Assembly: GCF_000003855.2 (NCBI RefSeq)
Contig: NW_003101670.1
Location: 24,841 to 88,840, forward strand
DNA length: 64,000 nucleotides
From: Blastomyces gilchristii SLH14081
Lineage: Eukaryota > Ascomycota > Eurotiomycetes > Onygenales > Ajellomycetaceae
Reading direction: 5' to 3'
Both the position numbers and the translations under genes were made by a program. Every line of letters begins with the position of its first letter. The stretch's first letter is position 1. Below are positions 1-11,347 of the stretch, piece after piece. Under the pieces are notes generated by a model, which was not told where the DNA came from, did no database searches, and saw only the letters and a list, made by a program, of their open reading frames with translations.

Positions 1-540
1 TTTGTAATTCACAGTGATTTCTGAAGAGTTTGTGAATCTTCAATAGAAGTAAACAAAGGTGAAAGAAGTGAATTCAGAAGATATGATAATAATTTGAGAA
101 AGATAATAATTTATTTTCAATAACTGATCACTGATGTGTGTAAGAAGAATTAATATAAGAGAAAATAATCTTGGTTCTTAGCTTAGTTATAATTTTAGTA
201 CTAACTCAGATTGAATATCATTGATATATAAAAGGAAATAAATAATCTTGGTTAATCTCTGGCATATTTCTTAAAATATATTAATATTGTGAAAGAGAGT
301 ATTATCAAATTATGTTATCAGATGATATCATTAAAAATATATTAATATTGTGAATATCAATGTTGAAAAAATGTTGATACTTATACATTATAGTGATTTG
401 TGAATCATGATAGTTAAATATATATATATATATATATCATTCCTGACTTGATTACAACTTGTACAATAATTTTTGAAAACTCAAAATCAATTTTAATTAT
501 TAATAATTAAAAACTTAAACTTATAACTAACTAATATAAA

Positions 541-1322
541 AAGAAAAAAATCTACTTCTTCTCTTTCTCATTCTTCTTATCATTCTTCATAATTCATTTC
601 TCATTCTTCTTCTTCTTCTTCTTCTTCTTCTTCTCCTTCTCCTTATCTGAGATAATAATCATTTCAAAATCTCTCTTCACTGCCTTCTCAGAGAAGGGTT
701 CTCACTGCTTCTTCTTAGTCAGGTCAATCTGTGCCTTAAAATCCTGCATTTCCTGGTCTGCTGTCTCAGGTTCCATCTCAGCAGTAAGCAGATTGACATG
801 CCTAGAGAGCAGGGCTGCCTTCTCAATGTCCTGGATCATGGAGTGCATTTGAGACCTGAACAAGGCCTCAATCCCCTCCTCCTCTGTCAGCTTCTGCTAA
901 TCAATTAGAGAACAGAAGTATTATCAAAAATTGTTATCTCTTAATAAAAAACTTATCAGTTTTGACTTCTTTGTCTTTCACTTCAATATCTTCTCAATCT
1001 TCTTCTGTTATTACTTATTTACAGTAATACTCTTCTTCTTTCTCTCTCTCTTTATCTTGATCTTAAATTATTCTCAGAACTTCTTCTGATCTCACTGCTG
1101 CTGCATGAGACTCTTCACTGTCTTCTTTTTCAATCTCTCACAGATGATGCTATCTACATTATTTCTATACTTAGTTCAGTCTAAATCTATCAGAAGTATT
1201 ACTTAAAATTATTATCATTCTACTTTCTTACAGAGTCTCTTCAAGGTATTATAATATGTCTTACAATCTGTCTTCTCATGCTTGAACATCTTCTTCTTCT
1301 CTCTCTTCAATCTGTGACAGTG
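541..1322 (-). pseudogene. Lysine-rich coiled-coil-like gene of the 3 kb repeat, copy 1
   Basis: Read on the minus strand, an upstream exon contains AREHCHRLKREKKKMFK (about 1322-1260). The last exon (896 down to 541) contains LLSRHVNLLTAEMEPETADQ, then a tail of consecutive lysines and a TAG stop near 541. A 60 bp intron at 897-956 separates them from intervening exon sequence; its 5' splice site reads ATAAGT here but GTAAGT in copy 2, so the splice site was lost by a RIP-type change. Premature stops are TGA or TAG at likely Trp or Gln codons. I do not recognise the family. The charged, helix-favouring composition and lysine tail suggest a nuclear or nucleic-acid-binding accessory protein of the transposon, but that is inference. 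Upstream exons cannot be defined safely. Confidence 0.5.
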
Positions 1323-1419
1323 CTCACGCGCCTTGATGGTCTGCAGAACTGCAGAATATTTGAAGAGAGATAACATGATTGGTTTTGATAAGTGTTGAGA
1401 GAAGAGTGAAGGTAGGTAA

Positions 1420-1521
1420 TGATATGATGATAATAATGATGATGATGATGATGATGATAATGATAATGATGATGATGATAGTGATGATGATAATAATGAT
1501 GATGATGATGATGATGATGAA
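1420..1521. repeat. GAT/GATAAT microsatellite
   Basis: About 100 bp of imperfect GAT repeats with interspersed GATAAT units. The same tract occurs in the second copy of the 3 kb repeat at about 10030-10125. Open frames through it encode runs of His/Tyr or Ser and are translation artefacts of the repeat. Confidence 0.9.
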
Positions 1522-2617
1522 AGAAAGAGTGCATCAGAATATATTATTGACTTATTAAACATAAAGAGACAAAGAAACTATTAACAGCTTTCAGAGATGT
1601 ACAGAAATGACTACAGTGTTATATAGCAACATTATCTTCATTCAATGCATGCACTATTGATATTCTTTGTATGCATTTATCATATAATCTATATCAGAGA
1701 TACATGCAGAAAACAGATCTTTGTTACTATGAAGAATGATTGCAGCAATTCTCTGTTTTCATATTATAAAGATAAGTTATTCTCATTTCTTTCTTCTCTC
1801 TTTTCTCTTCTTCTTCAATTCATCACTAAGTTCAAGCTGATATGAAAACTATTAAAACACTCACAGAAACCCTTAAATTAAAGAGTATAAACTAATCAAA
1901 TTTTAAATGCAGATGAATCAAATTAATTCAATAATACTAATTATTCATTCTCTTCTTAATAAAACAACAGTCATGTCTTTCTTCTCTCTCTTTAAATGAA
2001 ACATGGCTTGTGAAAAGTGAGTACTACACCAGGCCATAATGATCAACACAGCCTCAGCACACAGGGCTGTATACACACAGTGTGTGCTGGACTGAGAGAC
2101 TGCATGAGTTGCAAACCAATGACAGTATCTCAGAAAGAGCCATGCAGTGTGGAAAAGCTGCAACTCTCAGTCACATGCATAGAGGGTGAATCACTGCAGT
2201 AAGTGCATATGCATTGTATGAAAGTAACACTTTTTAATAACACTCAGTCTCTGATATCATGAAAATAGAGTCTCTCTGTGAGATTCATTTTTATCAGAAG
2301 TCAGAGAATCTTATATTTCTCAAGATCATCTTTACACATCTTGTTCATGAAATCAATGAGAGAAATCATTGATTTCAGTGTTCTGTTCTTGATGTCATTC
2401 AAGTGATAGCAGAGTTCACCCTGATCACACTTTTTAAGTGTATGTTTTCTAATTATTCACATTTATACAGATATATACTGATTATTTGTTAGATAATGTT
2501 AAGACAATGACTCATCACAGCTGTGTTATTCTCACTATGAGAGATACACAGTTGATGATGAATATTATGAAGACTCTGAAGAGTGAGTATTTTGAGAGTG
2601 CTGCAGCTCTGTGACCT

Positions 2618-2745
2618 TGATTTTTTTTGTTTTTATTTTTTATTTTTTTCTTTTTCTTTTCTTTTTTTTTTTTTTTAATGTGATTTTTTCTTGTGTTTGT
2701 TTTGTTTTTTATTTTTTATTTTTTTTTGTATTTTATGTTTTTTTC
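2618..2745. repeat. T-rich low-complexity tract
   Basis: Long runs of T interrupted by single A, C or G. It is matched at about 11222-11347 in the second copy of the 3 kb repeat, so it belongs to the element and not to the insertion site. Confidence 0.85.
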
Positions 2746-2977
2746 ATAATTAAAATTATATGAATTATGATCTGTGTTCAGAAAAGTAATGATATTTGAT
2801 AACACTCTCTATTGAATTTTTAATAAATGAGTACTATGTTATGATATTATGTAAGTGAGAAGTGATTTCATGATCTTATTTAATGCTATTCTCAATAATG
2901 AGATCAGAATGAAAATGTGACTAAGAATTCAAACATATTCTTTATCTAAGACTAGATTTTTATTTGAAAAGTGAATC

Positions 2978-4246
2978 TTCTAGTTTCAGCTGTATTATAG
3001 ATGAGATATTTTCTTTTTACATTTAATTAAACAAGATTTTCACTTGGGTTTTATTTCAAATCTTGAATAATGTATACTCTTCTTTTGTTTCTGTCAGCTT
3101 TCATTTCACTTATCTAAACAAGATTCTTTTATTTTTCTCTTTATCAAAGATTAGAACATAATTTTTTGAATAGATCTGCTTAATTCTGAACTCTTTTTTA
3201 CAGCTTAATCAGTCAAGTCATTGTCATGAATATTTATATAAGCAGAAACTCAGTATAAATGAATTATCAGCTTTAATATTCTTCTCTTTTGAATTTTCAA
3301 AACAGAGTTTAAGATCAGTTCAAGATTCATTTAATCATTATAAATCTGACTATTTCTAAGTCTTTTTAAAGCAGCTTGACTATCAGAGAATATTCATGTC
3401 TCTTTCAAACTATTTCTCAATGTATGAGATTTTATTTCAATAAGTTTGAAAGCTTTCACTATTATAAATAGTTCAGTATCAAAGACTTCAGATTCACAGT
3501 CTAAATTTCAGAAATCTGAGATAAAATTGATATTATCTTCAGTATAAGTAATATCTGCATCTAATCTATTCAAATTCTCATTTTTGAAGTTATCTGAATA
3601 AATCAGAATAGAGTCTTCTATATTAATTATAGAAATTCTCTTCAAATGCTGTTTATATTCTTTCTTCTTAAATAGTTCACTTATTTGTAAGTTTATAAGA
3701 GATTCAAGCTTTTCTCTTCAGAGAGATATCTTCTCATGATCAACTTTTTCAACATTTAAAGAAGAAAATTGATTTTTAATCAGTGAGTATAGTCTGTACA
3801 GTTGAGAAGACATTTTCTTTGAAGAATTATTTTCATTTCAATCAAGAAATCTATTTCAATTCAGTTTATTTTCAGAGTTAATTAATGAAAATGAAGAAGA
3901 GACTCTTTCTCTGATTATATAATTTAAGCTCATCTTTATAACTCTCAAAGCATAGTTCATACAGGCCTTTTCAAATCTAATAGCAGGAGAGAGAATTGAA
4001 GCTTCAATTTTCATTACTTTAATAGAAGATGATTTGAATGCTCTCAGAATTCTTCTTAAAGCTCTGTTTTACAGACTTTGAAAGAGTTCAGTGAAATTCT
4101 CTTAATTATTTCATTAAACTTGAACTTCATAATCAGCTACTGAGGTAATACAGGCTATATATAACTGTCTCATAGCCTGGAAGAATAGACCTCTCTCTGT
4201 ATTTGATAGTTTAATTATGTTGTTCAATAGTCTTTCTGCCTTGACA
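2978..4246 (-). pseudogene. LINE1, 3' part: RNase H and C-terminal region
   Basis: This is the reverse complement of LINE2 from about 49930 to 51198, including the RNase H region and the stretch before the C-terminal zinc-knuckle. It continues, after the G1 insertion, at 17368-19948. The junction at 4241-4246 (TTGACA) rejoins exactly with 17368 when G1 and one TSD are removed. The 3' end of the LINE is missing and replaced by the 3 kb repeat at 2977. Many stop codons make it non-functional. Confidence 0.88.
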
Positions 4247-4504
4247 TGTAAGAATAAGTGCTCGCAGGCAATTATTTGAGTGTTTGCAGCTTGGCGTGAT
4301 ATGTACTGTTAACTACTTCAAGTATTCACAGTAGAAAGATAAAATGTAGAGATTAAATGTATAATAGTATTCAAGCTGAGTTGTGAATAGTATTCACAAA
4401 CTTCAGTCTATATAGTTGTGTGTAGTCAAGAGCTGCTAACTCTATTAATTATACAAGAGATAGAAATAGAGATAAAGAATCTGTAAGAAGTGAGATTTCT
4501 TATA
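4247..4504 (-). repeat. G1 3' LTR (258 bp)
   Basis: It aligns with 17107-17362 and 34799-35056. The outer (left) 60 bp keep CpG-containing motifs such as GCTCGCAGG and TTGGCG that are mutated in the other copies. The inner end reads TTATA where the other copies have TTACA. A purine-rich tract on the minus strand (complement of about 4506-4522) lies directly inside and is the likely plus-strand primer site. Confidence 0.92.
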
Positions 4505-5960
4505 TACTCTTCTCTCTCTAAGACTTCATCTGTGAAGTGTTTCACTGAGTGACTTCATAGAATCAGCTCAGCACTGCAGTGATACTCACTAAAAACTCTT
4601 CATATCTATAAAAAATCTCAGTGAGGAAAAATCCCTTGTTACTGCAAAGAGAAAAAAGTCTGTTACTTAGTTTCTTATTCTATGAGATTCTTTATAATCT
4701 ACAGATTCTTCTCTGACTATCACACAGATTCATCTCACATCTTTCATACAGAAAAGTTTCAGTTGACTCTTAATCATTTTCATGAGATTCTTATGTAATT
4801 ATCACACAGATTCATCTCACAGATAAATCACTCTCTATGAGATCATTCTCATTAAAGAGAAGTATTTATGAGTTAATCTTTCACTTATTCTTATGAATCA
4901 TTGTTTTTTAATACTGTAGAATTGTGAGGAATTTTCTATTCTTTCATCAACTCTGTAGAATTATAGAATTAAGATATTTATAGTCTGCAATCACTCTTTG
5001 TAGTCACATAGAAAGATTCAGATCTGTAATTCATAATTACTTTTTATTTACTAGAGTAATCTGACTGTTCTGCAGAATCATTCACAGTGTAAGTAAATCT
5101 CTCTAGAGTAGTATAAATATCTCAGATCTGTCTGTGAAATCTTATCTTCTTTTCTGTTTTTCTATAACAGCTCTTATTTTTATAAACTGTGAGTATTCTC
5201 ATTTATCTGTGAAGTGTTTTCACTTAGATAACAGAGAGAGAGTGTTTCTGACAATATTCATATATTAATTCAAGAACTTCTCAAGAATAAAATTTTTTTT
5301 TAATTTTAATATCTTTATAAATAATGTCTGACTACTGCTGAGCTTCTTATAAGTATCTCTGCAACTTCTCTGATCACTTTTTATCAGCTGATGAAGTAGA
5401 TATATCACTGCTTATAACAGTATCTTTATCTCTCTTAGCTTTGTCACTGCACTCAATCTTCAGATTAGCAGTTAACTTCATATCTTCTTCAGATCAGTTT
5501 CTGACTTTAAGTAGTATAGTCTCACTCTTTACTGTAAGTCTCTCTATAAGTAATTTCTTACAGATTCTAGTTAACAGTTCTTGCAAAGCTTCTGATATTA
5601 TCAGTGTCTTCTACAGTTCTACAGATCTATAATCACTCTCTCTCTATCTGTATAATCTCTGATCAGATATATGTAAATATGTCTAGATTCTCTATCAATG
5701 ATTCTCACACTGCAGTGCATTTCTGTAATTTTATTATCAATAAGAGATAAGTTCTCAGATATCTGTAAAATTCAGATAATCAAGACAATATGAATATCAT
5801 GAATTCATAACAGAAGTTAATCTGAGTAGATAAGCTCTCTCTCTACATCTTAATTATTTTCAGACTGAATACTTCAGTATAACTGAGAAAGTGAACACAG
5901 CTTCATAAGAAGTATCTGATTACATACATAGATAATCAGCTCTCAAGACTCTGCTACAAC
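4505..5960 (-). pseudogene. G1 3' region: extra coding-like stretch beyond the chromodomain
   Basis: On the minus strand, about 5960-5320 reads as broken coding sequence, for example LIERLTVKSETILLKV followed by AKRDKDTVISSDISTSSADK. The same residues and the same stop positions occur in G2 at 20932-20697, so the frame was conserved before mutation. It continues across the hAT insertion into 11728-11890. This is additional to the usual chromovirus gag-pol, which normally ends at the chromodomain. I recognise no family. About 4505-5300 looks non-coding and contains two copies of the motif TATCACACAGATTCATCTCA near 4719 and 4800. Confidence 0.55.
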
Positions 5961-6685
5961 TAGACTGGCCGGCGGGACCATGAATTTCACATTTGGTCCC
6001 ATTTGGTCTGGTCTCATACATTTCTTGACGTGAGTCCCACCAGGACCAAGCCTCAAAAAAATCTGAAAATGGATCATTTCTGAGAGAAATGGTGTGAAAA
6101 ATGACCAGATTTAATTCAAGAACAGTGAAATGAGAGTAATTTTCCAGAATAAACTGTGAAAGATGATCATTCTTTCAAAATCAGAATGGGACTGAGACTG
6201 AAGATTAAAATCAGTCTCATTCAGTTCATTCAGTGATTACTTATATAATCAGAATTTGATAACAATTATTGATAACACTCATGAAACAACTAAATATATT
6301 CTTGTGCAAGTTTATTCTTCACTTTCTTATAAAAACTACACTTCTCTGATATACTGTGATCAGAGGTATTAAACTGTCTGATAATTCCATGTTTTACAAT
6401 CATGAGTTTCTTGATTATTTCTTCTTATAATTGTCCCCAGTGATAGTGATAAATATCTTGACTTGAGTTGAACTTTCACTTCATTCTCATCCCTGTCAAT
6501 GAAATTGTCAGAATATCATGTGCCATCAGTGCAACAGTTGAATATATACTCTCAACAATTTTTCATAACTCTAGAATTGATTTAATGTGTAAATTCATCA
6601 GATCATCTTGAAGATAGCAATCAAATTCAGTTTTACAAGCATGTAATTTTGCCTGATTTTCAGTTGTAATTAATGTATGCAAGTT

Positions 6686-6748
6686 CTGTTTCAAAGTGAG
6701 TATTATAGTTCTATGTGATATGAAGCATTATCAAAGATTGTTACTTAC
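6686..6748 (-). other. Putative intron of hAT transposase
   Basis: On the minus strand it starts GTAAGTAAC and ends AAACAG, 63 bp long. It contains the core TTTGATAATGCTTC, also found in the intron at 9506-9565. It lies between the LDP-like region and the dimerisation domain. Confidence 0.45.
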
Positions 6749-8239
6749 TAGGAAATTGTATTCCACTGTCTTCACATCTCAAACATCTGCTCATTCAAAT
6801 CTCTGATAGTTAGCATTGTAGTAGTCTCAGACTAATTTGACATATGAGTCTCATTTCTTCTCTGTTCAATCTTAAGAAGTGTAGATGTTAACTCAACAGA
6901 AGAAATCTAGTAGAGCTGCTACAGTATAGTACTCTGTAAAAGATTGTTTCATTTTGCTATAGTAATATGCCAGTTTATCCCTTGCAGTAACAATAGCCTG
7001 CACTATAGTATCATCTCAGACTGAATTTCTTTTTGAGTGATTCAACTGCTTCTCAAGATAAGTAAATAAACTGTTATACACTCACCAGACTGACTGCAGC
7101 ATTGGTGTATAAGTGATTGAGACTGTCTTTATTATCTTATAAAACTGAAACAGTAAATTAATCACATATTTCAACTGAGTTCACTTCATATCAGAAAGTT
7201 TCAATATCTGAATCTTTTTCTAATCAGAGTGTTGCACTCAATGATCAATTATCTGACACAATCAAAGAGTCTGAACAGTCATCTCATATGTTGAACTTCA
7301 TCATGTTTTAACATCCTGTATCATATTCAGTGATGTAACTGATTTGTTTATTTATTGAATATCATGAAATCATTATTATTGTTTAGAAGAGGTACAAATT
7401 GCATTAGCAATGTTTCAAATCTATGATATTTAAATTATTAGTCAATCTATTCAAAATTAACAGTAGCATTATCAAAAAGCATTATCAAAAAGCAATATTA
7501 AAAAGTGTTGTTAAAAAATATTATCTTTTGCAAAGTGAATACAAAAGTTACTTGAGTAATCACTTTATCTTATTCTCATTCAGAATCAGTCATCTCATAT
7601 ATTCTTTATCTCAATGTTAAGATTCTTTATCAGTGTTTGCATTACAAGTTAAACCACATGAGCAATGCAGAGAATATGACCTTGTTTATTATTTTAGAAA
7701 TGCAAAGTCAATTTTTGCTTCAAGCTCTTCATCATAGTGTAGTTATTTGCAGCATTGTCAGTTGTAATTATAAGAAGACTGAGACTAATATCTCAATAGT
7801 CATTTTTAATCACAGTCATTAATATCTCTGTTATATAATCCTCAGTATGACTACTGATCAATGATTCAAATTCAATTAATGTCTCTCAATAAGTTCAGTT
7901 CTCATCAATATAATAACATGTAACTCTCATAAATGCAAGATTGTTTGTACTAGTTCATGCATTCACTGTGAGAGACACTCTTCAATGATTCTTCAACTCT
8001 GATTCTAGATATTGTATATTGACTTTGTAGTATGTCTCAAGGTTGAACTGAAGACAGAATTGATATGGAATATGAAGATTTGAATTAAGTATTTGAAGAA
8101 GTGTTCAGAATTCAGGGTTTTCAATTGATTGAAGAGAAAGATTCAGAGATATACACATGTGAAGTAATTATTCACAGAAGTTATCAGATGAGAGTTATGA
8201 AATCAGAGTACTAATACAGAGTTATTTTCACATGATTTT

Positions 8240-8294
8240 CTTCAAATTAGAAAGTTAGTATTATCAAAAATCATTATCTGATAGAGTAACTTAT
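8240..8294 (-). other. Putative intron in the upstream part of the hAT transposase region
   Basis: On the minus strand it reads ATAAGTTACTC at the 5' end (GT mutated to AT), contains GATAATGATTTTTGATAAT, a CTAAC branch-like motif, and ends GAAG. The core is nearly identical to the intron of the other gene at 9506-9565. Confidence 0.4.
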
Positions 8295-9149
8295 CAGCTC
8301 AGTAGTAATTTTCTGATTATTTTTCTTTTATTGTCTGCATTCTGATGACTTCAGATGTCAGAAAATTTCTTCAGAGCTATGATCAGTTCATGATGAATGT
8401 TTCTGAATGAAGTTACAGTGATTGTAGCAAAGAGATGACTCTTCAGTAATCTGTAATACAATCTGTTGATAATTATTCTATAGTTTATCTCAATGTTTGT
8501 GTTGAGTTTTTCATAAATTTCATGACCTGGAATCAGATGTGAAGAATGAAGTGATTATTCATTATAATTGAAAGAGAGCATTCTGTGTTGAATTGTAAAT
8601 AATGTAGACTTTGTAATTCACAGTGATTTCTTGAAGAGTTTGTGAATCTTCAATAGAAGTAAACAAAGTGAAAGAAGTGAATTCAGAAGATATGATAATA
8701 ATTTGAGAAAGATGATAATTTATTTTCAATAACTGATCACTGATGTGTGTAAGAAGAATTAATATAAGAGAAAATAATCTTGTTTCTTAGCTTAGTTATA
8801 ATTTTAGTACTAACTCAGATTGAATATCATTGATGTATAAAAGTAAATAAACAATCTTGATTAATCTCTGTCATATTTCTTGAAATATATTAATATTGTG
8901 AAAGAGAGTGTTATCAAATTGCATTATCAGATGATATCATTAAAAATATATTAATATTGTGAATATCAATGTTGAAAAAATGTTGATACTTATACATTAT
9001 AGTGATTTGTGAATCATGATAGTTAAATATATATATATATATATATCATTCCTGACTTGATTACAACTTGTACAATAATTTTTGAAAACTTAAAATCAAT
9101 TTTAATTATTAATAATTAAAAACTTAAACTTATAACTAACTAATATAAA

Positions 9150-9965
9150 AAGAAAAAAATCTACTTCTTCTCTTTCTCATTCTTCTTATCATTCTTCATA
9201 ATTCACTTCTTATTCTTCTTCTTCTTCTTCTTCTTCTTCTTCTCCTTCTTCTCATCTGAGATAATAATCATCTCAAAATCTCCCTTCACTGTCTTCTCAG
9301 AGAAGGGTTCTCACTGCTCTCTCCCAGTCAGGTCAATCTATGCCTCAAAATCCTGCATTTTCTGATCTGCTGTCTTGGGTTCCACTCCAGCAGTAAGCAG
9401 ATTGACATGCTCAGAGAGCAGAGCTATCTTCTCAATATCCTGAATTATGGAGTGCATTCAAGACCTGAACAAGGCCTCAATTCCCTCCTTCTCTGTCAGC
9501 TCCTGCTAATCAATTAGAGAACAGAAGCATTATCAAAAATCATTATCTCTTAATAAAAAACTTACCAGTTTTGACTTCTTTGTCTCTCACTTTAATATCT
9601 TCTCAATCTTCTTCTGTTATCACTTATTTACAGTAATACTCTTCTTCTCTCTCTCTCTCTTTATCTTGATCTCAAATCATTCTCAGAACTTCTTCTGATC
9701 TCACTGCTACTGCATGAGGCTCTTCACTGTCTTCTTTTTCAATCTCTCACAGACAGCATCATCTGCATTATTTCTATACTTAGTTCAGTCTAAATCTATC
9801 AGAAGTATTACTTAAAATTATTATTATTCTGCTCTCTTACAGAGTCTCTTCAAGGTATTATAATATGTCTTACAATCTGTCTCCCTGCACTTGAACATCT
9901 TCTTCTTCTCTCTCTTCAATCTGTGACAGTGCTCACGCGCCTTGGTGGTCCACAGGACCACAGAA
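9150..9965 (-). pseudogene. Lysine-rich coiled-coil-like gene of the 3 kb repeat, copy 2
   Basis: This is the better preserved copy. The minus strand shows an exon with KAREHCHRLKREKKKMFK (about 9945-9890), intervening exon sequence, then a 60 bp intron at 9506-9565 with intact GTAAGT and TTAG ends, then a last exon with LLSEHVNLLTAGVEPKTAD and a poly-lysine tail. Stop codons replace likely Trp and Gln codons. It lies upstream of the transposase gene on the same strand, the usual layout for a second gene in a large DNA transposon. The function is unknown. It could instead be an N-terminal part of one long spliced transposase gene. Confidence 0.5.
9506..9565 (-). other. Intron with intact splice sites in the second hAT gene
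   Basis: The minus strand reads GTAAGTTTTTTATTAAGAGA at the start and TCTAATTGATTAG at the end, 60 bp, a typical short fungal intron with a CTAAT branch-like motif. Copy 1 (897-956) has lost the 5' GT. The core GATAATGATTTTTGATAATG recurs in the hAT introns. Confidence 0.6.
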
Positions 9966-10029
9966 TATTTGAAGAGGGATGACATGATTGGTTTTGATAA
10001 GTGTTAAGAGAGAGGTGAAGACAGGCAAT

Positions 10030-10044
10030 GATATGATGATGATA

Positions 10045-10076
<32 letters not shown>

Positions 10077-10125
10077 AATAGTGATGATGATAATGATGAT
10101 GATGATGATGATGATGATAATGAAA
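10030..10125. repeat. GAT microsatellite, copy 2
   Basis: Imperfect GAT repeats equivalent to 1420-1521. The His-rich frame through it is an artefact. Confidence 0.9.
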
Positions 10126-11221
10126 GAGAGAGTGCATTGGAATATATTATTAACTTATCAAACATAAAGAGATAAAGAAACTATTAACAGCTTTCAGAGA
10201 TGTACAGAAACAGCTACAGTGTTGCATAGCAACATTATCTTCATTCAATGCATGCACTATTGATATTCTTTGTATACATTTATCATATAATCTATATCAG
10301 AAATACATGCAGAAAACAGATCTTTATTACTATGAAGAATGATTGCAGTGATTCTCTGTTTTTATATTATAAAGATAAATTATTCTCATTTCTTTCTTCT
10401 CTCTTTTCTCTTCTTCTTCAATCCATCACTAAGTTCAAGCTGATATGAAAACTATTAAAACACTCACAGAAATCCTCAAATTGAAGAGTATAAACTAATC
10501 AAATTTTAAATGCAGATGAATCAAATTAATTCAACAATACTAATTATTCATCTCTCTCTCAATAAAACAACAGTCATGTCTTTCCTCCCCCCCCTCAAAT
10601 GAAACATGGCTTGTGAAAAGTGAGTATCATGCCAGGCCATAATGATCAATACAGCCTCAGCATGCAGAGCTGTATACACACAGTGCATGCTGAACTGAGA
10701 GACTGCATGAGTTGCAAACTGACAGCAGCATCTCAGAGAGAGCTGTGCAGTGTGAGAAAGCTGCAACTCTCAGCTACATATGCAGAGAATGAATCACCGC
10801 AGTAAGTGCATGTGCATTGCATGAAAGTAACACTTTTTGATAATACTCAGTCTCTGATATCATGAAAATAGAGTCTCTCTGTGAGATCTGTTTTTATCAG
10901 AAGTTGAGAAATCTTATATTCTTCAAGATCATCTTCATGTGCCTTGTCCATGAAATCAATGAGAAGAATCATTGATTTCAGTGTTCTGTTCTTGATGTTA
11001 TTCAAGTGACAGCAGAGTCCACTCTGATCACACTTTTTGAGTGTATGTTTTCTAATTATTCACATTTATACAGATATATACTGATTATTTGTTAGATGAT
11101 GTTAAGATAATGACTCATTGCAGCTGTGTTATTCTCACTGTGAGAGATATATAATTGATAATGAATATTGTAAAGACTCTGAGAAGTGAGTATTTTAAAG
11201 ATGCTGCAGCTCTGTGATCTT

Positions 11222-11347
11222 GATTTTTTTTATTTTTATTTTTTATTTTTTTCTTTTTCTTTTCTTTTTTTTTTTTTTTAATGTGATTTTTTCTTATATT
11301 TGTTTTGTTTTTTGTTTTTTGTTTTTTTTTGTATTTTATGTTTTTTT
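11222..11347. repeat. T-rich low-complexity tract, copy 2
   Basis: It matches the tract at 2618-2745. Confidence 0.85.

Larger units (their letters stand above)
1..2977. repeat. 3 kb repeat, copy 1 (hAT-associated)
   Basis: This stretch aligns end to end with 8610-11580; differences are mostly C/T and G/A transitions, as expected of RIP. The second copy lies inside the hAT element at 5961-11719, so this is probably a piece of a related hAT element whose remainder lies left of the window. It stops abruptly at 2977 against LINE1 without the terminal inverted repeat that the second copy has 139 bp further on. It carries a mutated gene on the minus strand (about 541-1322), a GAT microsatellite, an AT dinucleotide run near 420-438 and a T-rich tract. 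Whether it is an independent element or a truncated hAT cannot be decided here, because the left boundary coincides with the window edge. Confidence 0.85.
6400..8300 (-). pseudogene. hAT transposase, RIP-degraded
   Basis: Minus-strand translation gives hAT hallmarks in the expected order. Around 7080-7030 is YNSLFTYLEKQL. Around 6995-6890 is ARDKLAYYYSKM followed by YTVAALLDFF, matching the family's KL-YY and A-LDP stretch. Around 6545-6400 is FSTVALMAHDILTISLTG, then a stop where Trp or Arg is expected, then KFNSSQDI, which matches the C-terminal hAT dimerisation domain (ER-FS motif). The frame is interrupted by many stops, mostly at Trp or Gln codons. Two putative introns lie at 6686-6748 and 8240-8294. 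The N-terminal BED-type DNA-binding domain could not be located. The protein would cut and rejoin the element's ends in the nucleus; this copy is inactive. Confidence 0.85.

Noticed and set aside
1215..1562. Open frames with Ser, His or Tyr runs at 1215-1562, 1307-1534 and 9916-10137
   Set aside because: The low-complexity parts are translations of the GAT microsatellite in different frames. Only the non-repeat part of the frame starting at 1562 on the minus strand overlaps the coiled-coil-like exon.
4700..4830. CRISPR-like or other regularly spaced array from repeated CACACAGATTCATCTCACA motifs
   Set aside because: There are only two copies, in the 3' untranslated part of a retrotransposon of a eukaryotic genome.
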